Below are positions 7,159 to 17,299 of a stretch of 41,914 nt of DNA, one piece after another (position 1 is the first letter of the stretch; the number at the start of each line of letters is the position of its first letter). Both the position numbers and the translations under genes were made by a program. The notes under the pieces were generated by a model. It was not told where the DNA came from. It was given only the letters and a program-made list of their open reading frames with translations, and did not search any database. The stretch covers positions 1 to 41,914 of the forward strand of contig CAMLIZ010000026.1 in NCBI GenBank assembly GCA_946480245.1, given 5' to 3'. The DNA comes from an uncultured Pseudomonadota bacterium (GTDB lineage: Bacteria > Pseudomonadota > Gammaproteobacteria > Burkholderiales > Burkholderiaceae).

Positions 7159-7923
7159 ATGCTCGACATTCCCGCTGCAGACATCCCGACCCGCGTGCGC
7201 GTGCTCGTGGTCGACGACGACGCCGACCTGCGTGCCTCGCTCGACGACATGCTGTCGCAGGCCGGGTTCGCGGTGATCGAGGCCGCCGACGGGCACCAGA
7301 TGCGTGCCGCGCTGGCGCAGGGCGAGCCCGCGCTGGTGCTGCTGGACCTGCGGCTGAAGGGCGAGGACGGGCTCACGCTGGCACGGGGGCTGCGTGCGCA
7401 GTCGGCCGTGCCGCTGATCATGATCAGCGGCCAGAGCGACGAGACCGATCGCGTGCTGCTGCTCGAGCTGGCCGCCGACGACTTCCTGATCAAGCCCTTC
7501 AGTGCGCGCGAGCTCGTGGCGCGCGTGCGCGCCGTGCTGCGCCGCACCCGGCAGCCGGGGCCCGCCGCATGCCCTGTGGCGGTGGCACGCCCGGGCGGCA
7601 GCGGTGACTACCTCTGCTTCGGGCCCTGGCGCCTGAACGTGAAGGCGCGCGAGCTGGTCGACCAGCAGGGCACGGTGTGCCCGCTCACGCAGGCCGAATA
7701 CCGGCTGCTGGAAACCTTCGTGCGCCATCCCGGTCGCGTGTGGACGCGCGACCAGCTGCTGGAGCACACGCGCGGCCTGGACACCGAGGTGTTCGACCGC
7801 GCGGTCGACGTGTTGATCCTGCGCCTTCGCCGCAAGATCGAGCCGAACCCCAAGCACCCGCAGTACATCGTCACCGAGCGCGGGCAGGGCTACCTGTTCG
7901 GGGCGCCCGTGGCCGTGGGGTGA
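7159..7923 (+). CDS. OmpR/PhoB-family response regulator
   Basis: This 254-residue two-component response regulator consists of a receiver domain and a winged-helix DNA-binding domain. The receiver has the acidic cluster VVDDDAD (D19-D21), phospho-acceptor D63 in VLLDLRL, the switch serine S90 in MISGQ and K112 in LIKPF. The C-terminal domain shows PLTQAEYRLLETFVRHPG and the wing VTERGQGYLFGAP, standard for Trans_reg_C. ATG 7159 is the only start giving a normal N-terminus. The frame stays open far upstream but opposes the hemerythrin gene. Its stop overlaps the kinase start by 4 bases. TorR/OmpR-like; likely target, by position, the disaccharide operon starting at 10708. Confidence 0.93.
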   Translation: MLDIPAADIPTRVRVLVVDDDADLRASLDDMLSQAGFAVIEAADGHQMRAALAQGEPALVLLDLRLKGEDGLTLARGLRAQSAVPLIMISGQSDETDRVLLLELAADDFLIKPFSARELVARVRAVLRRTRQPGPAACPVAVARPGGSGDYLCFGPWRLNVKARELVDQQGTVCPLTQAEYRLLETFVRHPGRVWTRDQLLEHTRGLDTEVFDRAVDVLILRLRRKIEPNPKHPQYIVTERGQGYLFGAPVAVG

Positions 7924-10559
7924 ACTTGCCCGGCCCGGCCGAAGCCCGCAAAGGGTGGGCGAGTCAGCGGCTGCGCACCCGCCTGATGGGCGCGTTCGCC
8001 GCGCTGCTGGCCGGCGCACTGGCGCTCACGCTGGTGGGGTGGTGGGGCATGCAGCGCACGCAGACCGAACTGCGCGCCTACGAAAGCGAGGTGCTGCCGC
8101 AGATCGCACGCGCACTGGAGATCGCCGAGCGCGTGTCGCGGCTGGCGGCCACTGCGCCCAACATGGCCGAGTCGCGCACGCCCGACGCGCTGGAAGCCAA
8201 CGCCGGCGTGGCGCGCAGCCTGCTCGACGAGATCCGCCAGCGCTCGAGCATGGTGGACGCACGCGGTCAGCTGGCGCGGCGCATCGCGCCGCTGCTGCAG
8301 CAGGGCGAGGGCGACATCACGCGCCTGACCGAGCTGGCGCAGACACGCCAGCAGCTGCGCAACCGCCTGCTCGCGCAGCTGGGCCGGCTGGAGCAGCTGG
8401 GCAGCACGCTCAAGCCGGCGCGCAACGGCGGCGACCTGCTGCTGGCGCAGCTGTGGTCCAGCCTGGTGCTGGCGGCCAGCAGCTCGTCGGCGATGACGCT
8501 GGGCCGCATCGAGGCCGACGCCGAAGGCCTGCTGCTGGCCGCCCACGAGCGCGGCGCGTTCAACGGGCGATCCGCAGCCTTTGCGCAGGATTTCCAAAAG
8601 CTCACGCTCGGCGCCGAAAGCATCCTCACGTTGCGCCGCCGCCTGGTGGACCTGGACGACCGCACCGACGCGCTGGTGGCGCTCACGCGCAGCAATGCCG
8701 ACCGGCTGAGCGACATCGTCTCCGAGCACGTGGACCAGCTGCGCACGGTGACGCAGACGCGCAGCGCCTCCGTGCGCGCGGCGCTCACCTCGGGCCAGAG
8801 CGGCCTGTTCGTGCTCACGTTCATTTGCGGCGTGGTGGCGCTCGGCGCCGCTGCCTACGTGCACCGGCTGGTGGCGCAGGTGGAGAACATCACCGGCGTG
8901 ATGTCACGCCTGGCCGCCGGCGACACCGCGCAGGCCACGCCGGCCACCCGCCGGCGCGACGAGATCGGCGCACTGGCGCGCACCTTCGAGGTGTTCCGCG
9001 ACAACCTGCTTGCCAAGCAGCAGCTGGTGGCCGAGCTGCGCGCGCAGGGCGAGCTGCTCTCCGCGGTGCACAACAGCATGAACGACGGGCTGCTGGTGCT
9101 GGACCGCGAACGGCGCCTGCGCCTGTGGAACCCGGCGCTGCAGCGCATGCTCGCGCAACACGGCCTGCGCCTGGCGCCCGGCGAGCCGCTCGAGCAACTG
9201 CTGCCGCAGCTGCCCGCCGACGCGCGCTGGCGCGTGCCCGGGCAGGCGGAGCTGCAGCCTTTCGAGCCGGGTGCGCTGCCGCCGTTTGCGGCGCATACGC
9301 ATGTGGAGCTGGTGCTGCCCGGGCGCACGGTGTACGACGTGCGCAGCCAGGCCATGCCGGGCGGTGGCATCGTCAGCCTGGTCACCGACCTCACCGAGCG
9401 CCGCGCCATCGAGACCCAGCTCCAGCATGGGCTGCGCCTGGACATGCTGGGCCGTCTCACCGGCGGCGTGGCGCACGACTTCCACAACCACCTCGGCACC
9501 ATCGTCGGCAACCTGGGCCTGCTGCAAGCCCAGGACGGGCTGGACGACAAGGGCCGCGCACAGCTTGCACGCGCGCTGCGTGCCGCCGAGCGCGCCACTG
9601 CGTTGACGCGGCGGCTGCTGGCGTTCGCGCGCCGCCAGCCGCTGCAGGCCGAATGGGTGGGCGTGGATTCGATGATCGAGGAGATGGCCGACCTGATCGA
9701 GTACAGCGCGGGCGCCGAGGTCAAGCTCACGCTGGACCTGCGCAGCGGCGACGCGGCGGTGTACCTGGACCGCGGCCAGCTCGAGAACGCGCTGCTCAAC
9801 CTCGTGATCAACAGTGCGGCCGCCATGCCCGCCGGCGGCGAGCTGACGCTGCGCACCCGGCGCCGCCACACCGCGCAGGACGAGGTGCTCATCGAGGTGG
9901 CCGACACCGGCTGCGGCATTCCGGAGCCGCTGCTCGACAAGGTGTTCGAGCCGTTCTTCACCACCAAGAAGGGCGGTGCCGGCGACGAAGGCAGCGGCCT
10001 GGGCCTGTCGATCGTGCACGGCTTCGTGCACCAGTCGGGCGGGCGTGTCAGCCTCGTCAGCCAGGTGGGCCATGGCACCACCGTGGGCCTGAGCTTTCCG
10101 GTGGCCGACATGCGGCTGCAGAACGAGCCGGCCGCGCTGGTCACGCCCACCGCCGCGACGTCCGCCACCGCTGCGGCGGGCGCGCGCGTGCTGCTGGTGG
10201 ACGACGACGAGGCCTTCCGCGCCACGGTGGGCGACATGCTGCGCCAGCTCGGCTGCGAGGTCACCGCCGCCGCGTCGCCCGAGGAGGCGCTGCAGCTGCT
10301 GCAGGCCGGCGCGCTGCCGGACGCGCTGCTGTCGGACGTGCGCCTGGCCCACGGCGCCGACGGCCGCGTGCTGGCGCGCCAGGTGCAGCAGGCCTGGCCG
10401 CAGCTGCCGCTGGGCTTGATGTCGGGGGTGCCGCGCGAGGCGCTGGAGCTGTCGCGCGAGGCCATCCGCTGGCCCTTCCTGCTCAAGCCCTTCGACCGCG
10501 AGCAGCTGGCGCGCTGGTTGCAGGACGTGCGGGCCCAGCAGGACGTGCTGTCCTCCTGA
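7920..10559 (+). CDS. Hybrid sensor histidine kinase, TorS-like, with C-terminal receiver
   Basis: This 879-residue inner-membrane hybrid kinase has GTG 7920 as start, overlapping the regulator stop (GTGA). Membrane helix 1 lies at about 23-44. A mostly helical periplasmic sensor at about 45-293 contains ALEIAERVSRLAATAPNMAES, a pattern I associate with TorS-type sensors. Helix 2 is at about 294-317, then HAMP and a PAS-like segment (SAVHNSMNDGLLVLDRERRL). The HisKA H-box is GGVAHDFHNHL (H519). The ATPase domain has NLVINSAAAM, DTGCGIP and GSGLGLSIVHGF. The receiver has LLVDDDEAF, phospho-acceptor D806 in LLSDVRL and LLKPF. Unlike TorS it has no C-terminal Hpt domain. The ligand may be presented by a periplasmic binding protein. 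Confidence 0.93.
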   Translation: MNLPGPAEARKGWASQRLRTRLMGAFAALLAGALALTLVGWWGMQRTQTELRAYESEVLPQIARALEIAERVSRLAATAPNMAESRTPDALEANAGVARSLLDEIRQRSSMVDARGQLARRIAPLLQQGEGDITRLTELAQTRQQLRNRLLAQLGRLEQLGSTLKPARNGGDLLLAQLWSSLVLAASSSSAMTLGRIEADAEGLLLAAHERGAFNGRSAAFAQDFQKLTLGAESILTLRRRLVDLDDRTDALVALTRSNADRLSDIVSEHVDQLRTVTQTRSASVRAALTSGQSGLFVLTFICGVVALGAAAYVHRLVAQVENITGVMSRLAAGDTAQATPATRRRDEIGALARTFEVFRDNLLAKQQLVAELRAQGELLSAVHNSMNDGLLVLDRERRLRLWNPALQRMLAQHGLRLAPGEPLEQLLPQLPADARWRVPGQAELQPFEPGALPPFAAHTHVELVLPGRTVYDVRSQAMPGGGIVSLVTDLTERRAIETQLQHGLRLDMLGRLTGGVAHDFHNHLGTIVGNLGLLQAQDGLDDKGRAQLARALRAAERATALTRRLLAFARRQPLQAEWVGVDSMIEEMADLIEYSAGAEVKLTLDLRSGDAAVYLDRGQLENALLNLVINSAAAMPAGGELTLRTRRRHTAQDEVLIEVADTGCGIPEPLLDKVFEPFFTTKKGGAGDEGSGLGLSIVHGFVHQSGGRVSLVSQVGHGTTVGLSFPVADMRLQNEPAALVTPTAATSATAAAGARVLLVDDDEAFRATVGDMLRQLGCEVTAAASPEEALQLLQAGALPDALLSDVRLAHGADGRVLARQVQQAWPQLPLGLMSGVPREALELSREAIRWPFLLKPFDREQLARWLQDVRAQQDVLSS

Positions 10560-10707
10560 GCACGGCGGCGGGGGGCGGCACCCCTGTCAATGTTTCAAGG
10601 ATTACAGGCCGCGCCAACACACATGAAATCTTGGCTGCCGATAGCGGCTATGTAATTCGCTGCGTGCCCGGGCCATGAGCCCGCCGCACCGTTGGAGGAC
10701 AAGACCG

Positions 10708-11988
10708 ATGATTCGAACTGCACCCCGCACACTCGCGCCCACCTTGTTGGTGCTGGCCCTCACGGCCGCCGGCCCGGCGCATGCGGCCACCCTCAAGATC
10801 GCATGCAGCGGCCTGGGGCAGGAACTGCAGCTGTGCAAGGAAGCCACCAGCGCGTGGGGCAGGAAGACAGGCAACACCGTGGAGGTGGTGTCCACGCCCA
10901 ATGACGCCAGCGAGCGCCTGGCCTTGTACCAGCAGGTGCTGTCCTCCGGCTCCGACAAGATCGACGTGTTCCAGGTGGAGATCAACCAGGTCGGCCTGTT
11001 GGCCAACCAGCTGCTGGACCTGGCGCCCTACAGCAAGGGCGCGGAGAAGGGCAGCTTCCCCAGCATGCTGGCCAACAGCGTGGTGGGCGGCCACCTGGTG
11101 GCGATGCCATGGTTCATCGATGCCGGTCTGCTGTACTACCGCAAGGACCTGCTGGAGAAGTACAAGCAGCCACTGCCGCAGACCTGGGACCAGCTCAAGG
11201 CCACGGCGCAGCGCATCCAGGACGCCGAGCGCAAGGCCGGCAACGACAAGATGTGGGGCTACGTGTGGCAGGGCCGCGCGTACGAGGGCCTCACCTGCAA
11301 CGCGCTCGAATGGATCGCCAGCTATGGCGGCGGCACCATCGTCGACACGAGCGGCAAGGTCACCGTGGGCAACCCGCAGGCGGTCAAGGCCGTCGGCATG
11401 GCGGCCGGCTTCGTGGGCACCATCTCGCCCACTGCGGTGCTCAACTACAGCGAAGAGGAATCGCGCGGCCCGTTCCAGAACGGCAACGCGGTCTTCATGC
11501 GCAACTGGCCCTATGCCTGGGCCGCGTCGCAATCGGCCGACAGCCCGATCAAGGGCAAGGTGGGCGTGGGGGTGCTGCCGCAGGGCACCGGTGAAGGCGC
11601 GCGCCACGCGGCTGCGCTGGGCGGCCAGGAGCTGGCCGTCTCCAGGCACTCGAAGAACGCCGCACTCGCGGCCGACCTGGTGATGTACATGACCGGGCCC
11701 GAGGTGCAGAAGCAGCGTGCGATCAAGGGCTCGTTCAACCCGACGCTCGTCGAGCTCTACAAGGACCGCGAGATCGTCGCGGCCAACCCGTTCATGGGCT
11801 CGCTGCTGCCCACCTTCAACAGTGCGGTGGCGCGGCCCACCAGCGTCACCGGCTCGCGCTACAACCAGGTCAGCAGCGAGGTGCAGAACGCCGTGCACGA
11901 GGTGCTGTCGAAGACCGCCAAGCCCGACGAGGCGATGGAACGCCTGAACACGCGGCTGCGTATGCTGTCGCGCGGCGGCAAGTGGTGA
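10708..11988 (+). CDS. Disaccharide-type ABC transporter periplasmic binding protein (ThuE/MalE-like)
   Basis: This 426-residue CUT1-type sugar-binding protein is the first gene of a six-gene operon. GGAGG at 10694-10698, nine bases upstream, supports ATG 10708. The signal peptide runs to about residue 27 (ending AHA). The mature protein has the family pattern: VVSTPNDASERLALYQQVLSS, DVFQVEI, VAMPWFIDAGLLYYRKDLL and TWDQLKATAQRIQ. The segment VWQGRAYEGLTCNALEWIASYGGG is typical of trehalose/maltose binding proteins of the ThuE/AglE group. The downstream GH65 phosphorylase supports an alpha-linked disaccharide ligand. The 148-base gap upstream holds a short GCCG-ATAG-CGGC repeat at 10637-10648 but no promoter I would assign. 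Confidence 0.9.
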   Translation: MIRTAPRTLAPTLLVLALTAAGPAHAATLKIACSGLGQELQLCKEATSAWGRKTGNTVEVVSTPNDASERLALYQQVLSSGSDKIDVFQVEINQVGLLANQLLDLAPYSKGAEKGSFPSMLANSVVGGHLVAMPWFIDAGLLYYRKDLLEKYKQPLPQTWDQLKATAQRIQDAERKAGNDKMWGYVWQGRAYEGLTCNALEWIASYGGGTIVDTSGKVTVGNPQAVKAVGMAAGFVGTISPTAVLNYSEEESRGPFQNGNAVFMRNWPYAWAASQSADSPIKGKVGVGVLPQGTGEGARHAAALGGQELAVSRHSKNAALAADLVMYMTGPEVQKQRAIKGSFNPTLVELYKDREIVAANPFMGSLLPTFNSAVARPTSVTGSRYNQVSSEVQNAVHEVLSKTAKPDEAMERLNTRLRMLSRGGKW

Positions 11989-12893
11989 TGGCGTCCTCCG
12001 GGCTGAACGCGCAGCGCGTGCGCTGGGCCTGGATGGCGTTGCTGCCGATGCTGGTGGTGCTGGCCGCCGTGGCCGGCTGGCCGCTGGCGCGCACGATCTG
12101 GTTCAGCTTCACCGATGCCTCGCTGGACAAGCTGCACGACTGGCGCTTCGTGGGCCTGGACAACTACTTCGGCGAGTTCGGCGTGCTGAGCAGGCAGTCC
12201 GACTTCTGGGGTGCGGCGCGCAACACGCTGGTGTTCGCGCTGCTTTCCGTCACGCTGGAGACCGTGTTCGGCCTGGTGGTGGCGCTGGTGATCAACCATC
12301 CGTCGCGCATCCGCACCGCGCTGCGCGCGGCGGTGCTGGTGCCCTGGGCCATTCCCACCGTGGTGTCGGCGCGCATCTGGGGCTGGATGCTGAACGACCA
12401 GTACGGCGTGGTGAACCACCTGCTGCTGCAGCTGGGCCTGATCCACACGCCGCTGGCGTGGACGGCCGATCCGAACCTGTCGCTGTTCACCGTGGTGATG
12501 GTGGACGTGTGGAAGACCACGCCGTTCATGGCGCTGCTGATCCTGGCCGCGCTCCAGATGGTGCCCGGCGATTGCTACGAGGCCGCGCGCGTGGACGGCG
12601 TGCCGCCGCTGCGCGTGTTCTGGCGCATCACCTTGCCGCTGATCGCGCCCGGCGTGGCGGTGGCCATGCTGTTCCGCACGCTCGATGCGCTGCGCGTGTT
12701 CGACGTGATCTACGTGATGACCTCGAACAGCCGGCACACCAAGAGCCTGTCGATCTACGTGCGCGAGCAGCTGATCGACTTCCAGCTCATCGGCACCGGC
12801 TCGGCCGCGGCCACGGCGCTGTTCTTCACGATAGCGCTGGTCACGGTGGGCTACCTGGCCTTTGCGCGCAAGCGTCTCACGGAGACGGCATGA
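11988..12893 (+). CDS. Sugar ABC permease 1 (MalF/ThuF-like)
   Basis: This 301-residue CUT1 permease has ATG 11988, sharing one base with the preceding stop (TGATG). Six membrane helices are visible, the first at about 13-33. The EAA loop reads CYEAARVDGVPPLRVFWRITLPLIAPG at about residues 196-222, where it docks the MalK-type ATPase. The family-typical N-terminal PLARTIWFSFTDASL and the C-terminal helix precede the overlap with the next permease gene (ATGA). Together with the next gene it forms the membrane channel for the disaccharide. Confidence 0.93.
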   Translation: MASSGLNAQRVRWAWMALLPMLVVLAAVAGWPLARTIWFSFTDASLDKLHDWRFVGLDNYFGEFGVLSRQSDFWGAARNTLVFALLSVTLETVFGLVVALVINHPSRIRTALRAAVLVPWAIPTVVSARIWGWMLNDQYGVVNHLLLQLGLIHTPLAWTADPNLSLFTVVMVDVWKTTPFMALLILAALQMVPGDCYEAARVDGVPPLRVFWRITLPLIAPGVAVAMLFRTLDALRVFDVIYVMTSNSRHTKSLSIYVREQLIDFQLIGTGSAAATALFFTIALVTVGYLAFARKRLTETA

Positions 12894-13723
12894 AAGGCGA
12901 GGCCAGGTTCTGGCAGTGGTTGTACTGGCCGCTGGCGGCGCTGATCGTGGCGGGCAGCGTGTTCCCGCTGTTGTTTGCCGTGTCCACCTCGATCAAGCAG
13001 GGCCAGGCGCTGTTCTCGCCGAGCCTGTGGGTGGACTCACCCACCTTCGACAACTACCGCGGCTTGTTTCGCCAGCAGAGCTTCGGGCACAACCTGCTCA
13101 ACTCGGCCCTCGTGTCCACCGGTGTGGTGGCGATCTCGCTGGGCTTGAGCCTGCTGGCCGCTTGGGCGCTGGGGCGCGTGCGCTTTCGCGGCCGCGGCGT
13201 GCTGATGCTCACGATCCTGTCGGCGTCGATGTTCCCTCAGGTGGCGGTGCTGTCGGGCATGTATGAGCTGGTGCGCGCGCTCGGCCTGTACGACTCGCTG
13301 CCCGCGCTGCTGATCGCCGACCTGGTGATCACGCTGCCCTTCACCGTGTGGGTGCTGGTCACGTTCGTCAGCCAGCTACCCAAGGAGGTGGAGGAGGCCG
13401 CGATGATGGACGGCCTGGGCCTGGGCACCTTGATCTTCCGCATCTTCATGCCGCTGCTGTGGCCGGCGATGGTGGCCACCGGGCTGCTGGCCTTCATTGC
13501 GGCGTGGAACGAGTTCCTGTTCGCGCTCACCTTCACGATCAGCCCCGATCAGCGCACCGTGCCGGTGGCGATCGCGCTGGTCAGCGGGGGCAGCTCGTAT
13601 GAAGTGCCGTGGGGCACGCTGATGGCGGCTTCGGTGATCGTCACCGTGCCGCTGGTCGCGCTGGTGGTGTATTTCCAGCGCCATATCGTTGCCGGTCTCA
13701 CGGCAGGTTCCGTCAAGGGTTGA
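12890..13723 (+). CDS. Sugar ABC permease 2 (MalG/ThuG-like)
   Basis: This 277-residue CUT1 permease starts at ATG 12890, four bases inside the previous gene. The N-terminal helix at about 13-33 is followed by the MalG-type PTFDNYRGLFRQQSF periplasmic strand. The EAA loop is VEEAAMMDGLGLGTLIFRIFMPLLWP near residues 167-192. AAWNEFLFALTFTI, a strong MalG-family motif, lies near 205. It ends in QRHIVAGLTAGSVKG, the usual MalG C-terminus. A seven-base gap separates it from the ATPase gene. Confidence 0.94.
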   Translation: MKGEARFWQWLYWPLAALIVAGSVFPLLFAVSTSIKQGQALFSPSLWVDSPTFDNYRGLFRQQSFGHNLLNSALVSTGVVAISLGLSLLAAWALGRVRFRGRGVLMLTILSASMFPQVAVLSGMYELVRALGLYDSLPALLIADLVITLPFTVWVLVTFVSQLPKEVEEAAMMDGLGLGTLIFRIFMPLLWPAMVATGLLAFIAAWNEFLFALTFTISPDQRTVPVAIALVSGGSSYEVPWGTLMAASVIVTVPLVALVVYFQRHIVAGLTAGSVKG

Positions 13724-13730
13724 ACACGCC

Positions 13731-14837
<1,107 letters not shown>

Positions 14838-14869
14838 ACCTTCTTCTTACCCGTCGCCCGAGGCCCATC

Positions 14870-17299
14870 ATGAGCGTGCACACCTTCGCGCTGGAGGATT
14901 GGCGCATCTGCGAGAGCGCGTTCGACGCGCAGCGCAATGCGCTCGACGAGACGCTGTTCGCCCTCGGCAATGGCTACATCGGGCTGCGCGGCACCGTGGA
15001 CGAAGGCTTCAGCGGCGCGCCGAACCTGTCGCTCGAAGGCACCTACCTCAACGGCTTCTACGAGAGCTCGCCGATCCGCTACCCGGAAAACGCCTTCGGC
15101 CTCGCGCGCAACAACCAGTTCATGTTGAACGTGCCGAACGGCAAGCGCATCGAGCTGTGGCTGGAGCAGGAGCGCTTCGACTTGCTGCAGGGCAAGCTGC
15201 TGCGCTACGAGCGTGCGCTCGATTTTCGCGACGGCGTGTTGCGCCGCACGGTCCGGTGGCTGTCACCCGAAGGGCGCAGCGTGGAGGTGGTGAGCGAGCG
15301 CCTGGTGTGCCTGCAGCGCAAGCACGTGTATGCGCTGCGCTATGCCGTGACGCCGCTCAACTTCAGCGGCCGCATCCTGCTGAAATCGTCGCTCGACGGC
15401 CGCATGAAGAACCTGGAGGCCGGTGACGACCCGCGCTTCGGCTCGCACCTCAACGCCCCGCCGCTGCAGTGGGTGGAGGCGCGCCACACCGCCACCGGCG
15501 CTCGCCTGGTGCACCGCACGCGACACAGCGGCTTCATGCTGGTGAGCGGGCTGGAGCATCAGTTCGAAGGCGGCAGCAACGCCGAGCCCTCGCGCGACAG
15601 CGGCTACGGCAACCAGTGCCTGGAGCAGCTGTACGCGGCCGACGTCGCCGAGGGCCGGACCGTGCGGCTGACCAAGTTCGGCTCGTACCACACCTCGCGC
15701 GATTTCCCGGAGCACGAGCTGCTCGCGCATGCGGACGACAGCCTCGCCGCCGCGCGCGCCGACGGCTTCGACCAACTGGCGGCCGAGCAGGCCGAGGCGC
15801 TGGCGGCGTTCTGGCGCGACGCCGATGTCGAGATCGGCGGCGACCCGGCGCTGCAGCAGGGCATGCGCTTCAACGTGTTCCACCTGCTGCAGTCGGTGGG
15901 GCGCGACGGCAAGACCAACATCGCGGCCAAGGGCGTCACCGGTGAGGGCTACGAGGGTCATTACTTCTGGGACACCGAGATCTACGTGTTCCCGTTCTTC
16001 CTGGCCACGCAGCCGCAGGTGGCGCGCCAGCTGCTGGCCTGCCGCTACGCCGGCCTGGGCGCGGCGCGCGAACGCGCACGCCAGATGGCGCATGCCAAGG
16101 GCGCGCTGTATCCGTGGCGCACGATCGCCGGCGAGGAGTGTTCGGCCTACTTCCCGGCCGGCACCGCGCAGTACCACATCAACGCCGACATCGCGCACTC
16201 GGTGAAGCAGTACTGGGAGGCCACCGGCGACGAGCGCTTCCTGCGCGAGCAGGGCTCTGAGATGGTGATGGAGACCGCGCGCATCTGGCTCGGGCTGGGC
16301 GCCTACGACCCGCGGCGCAACGGCGCCTTCTGCATCCACGAGGTGACCGGCCCGGACGAATACACCGCGATGGTCAGCAACAACTTCTACACCAACGCGA
16401 TGGCGCAGGAGCACCTGGCCTTTGCCGCCGCGGTGGCCGAGCGCCTGCAGCGCAAGTACCCGAAGGACTTTGCGCGGGTGGCTGCGGCGATGGAGCTGGC
16501 TGCCGACGAGCCGCTGCAGTGGCGCTGTGCAGCGCAGGCCATGTACCTGCCGGTCGACCCCGACCTGGGGGTGCATCCGCAGGACGACGGCTTCCTGCAC
16601 AAGCCGGTGTGGGACTTCGCCAACACGCCGGCGCACCACTACCCGCTGCTGCTGCACTACCACCCGCTGGTGATCTACCGCCACCAAGTGTGCAAGCAGG
16701 CCGACGTGCTGCTGGCGCTGCTGTTGCGGCCGGAGCTTTTCAGCGCCGAGCAGAAGCGCAAGGACTTCGACTACTACGAGCCGATCACCACGCACGACTC
16801 GTCGCTGTCGGCCTGCATCCACAGCATCCTGGCCAGCGAACTGGGCCTGCGCGACAAGGCCTACCGTTACTTCATGGACACCGCGCGCATGGACCTCGAC
16901 AACGAGCACGGCAACAGCGCATACGGCGTGCACACCGCGGCCATGGCCGGCACCTGGATGGGCGTGGTGTACGGCTTTGCCGGCATGCGGCAGGTGCAGG
17001 GGCAGCTGAATTTCGCGCCCGCGCTGCCTTCGCAGTGGACGCACTACGCCTTCAAGCTGCGCCAGCGCGGCCGCCAGCTTCAGGTGCTGGTGCGCGCGGG
17101 CCAGGTGGAGTACCGCCTGATCCAAGGCGACACGCTGGAGCTGCGCCACCACGGCGAGCCGGTGCGGCTGAATGCCACGCAGCCGGCGCAGACGCGGCCG
17201 TTGCGCGCCGACACGCCGGCGCCCGCACCGCGCGCCCGTGCGCCAAAGCGCGGCGCGTTGGGCTGGGGCCGCACACCGATGCCGGGGTTGAGCACATGA
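14870..17299 (+). CDS. GH65 disaccharide phosphorylase (trehalose or maltose type)
   Basis: This 809-residue cytoplasmic GH65 enzyme carries out inverting phosphorolysis of an alpha-glucosidic disaccharide to beta-glucose 1-phosphate plus glucose. The N-terminal beta-sandwich opens with LFALGNGYIGLRGTVDEG, a GH65 hallmark. The (alpha/alpha)6 barrel has GHYFWDTEIYVFPFF (W367, D368). The general acid E497 lies in VTGPDEYTAMVSNNFYTN, and the phosphate-binding segment THDSSLSACIHS lies near 641. The C-terminal tail (about 775-809) is proline- and arginine-rich and looks disordered. Operon partners (uptake system, beta-phosphoglucomutase) match phosphorolysis. Whether it prefers trehalose, maltose, kojibiose or nigerose cannot be read here. 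The ATG 14870 start has only a weak ribosome site (GAGG). Confidence 0.9.
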   Translation: MSVHTFALEDWRICESAFDAQRNALDETLFALGNGYIGLRGTVDEGFSGAPNLSLEGTYLNGFYESSPIRYPENAFGLARNNQFMLNVPNGKRIELWLEQERFDLLQGKLLRYERALDFRDGVLRRTVRWLSPEGRSVEVVSERLVCLQRKHVYALRYAVTPLNFSGRILLKSSLDGRMKNLEAGDDPRFGSHLNAPPLQWVEARHTATGARLVHRTRHSGFMLVSGLEHQFEGGSNAEPSRDSGYGNQCLEQLYAADVAEGRTVRLTKFGSYHTSRDFPEHELLAHADDSLAAARADGFDQLAAEQAEALAAFWRDADVEIGGDPALQQGMRFNVFHLLQSVGRDGKTNIAAKGVTGEGYEGHYFWDTEIYVFPFFLATQPQVARQLLACRYAGLGAARERARQMAHAKGALYPWRTIAGEECSAYFPAGTAQYHINADIAHSVKQYWEATGDERFLREQGSEMVMETARIWLGLGAYDPRRNGAFCIHEVTGPDEYTAMVSNNFYTNAMAQEHLAFAAAVAERLQRKYPKDFARVAAAMELAADEPLQWRCAAQAMYLPVDPDLGVHPQDDGFLHKPVWDFANTPAHHYPLLLHYHPLVIYRHQVCKQADVLLALLLRPELFSAEQKRKDFDYYEPITTHDSSLSACIHSILASELGLRDKAYRYFMDTARMDLDNEHGNSAYGVHTAAMAGTWMGVVYGFAGMRQVQGQLNFAPALPSQWTHYAFKLRQRGRQLQVLVRAGQVEYRLIQGDTLELRHHGEPVRLNATQPAQTRPLRADTPAPAPRARAPKRGALGWGRTPMPGLST

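Noticed and set aside
10560..10707. Sigma-70 promoter before the sugar-binding protein
   Set aside because: TTGGCT (10631) and TATGTA/TGTAAT (10649-10656) are only 12-14 bases apart, too close for a functional -35/-10 pair.
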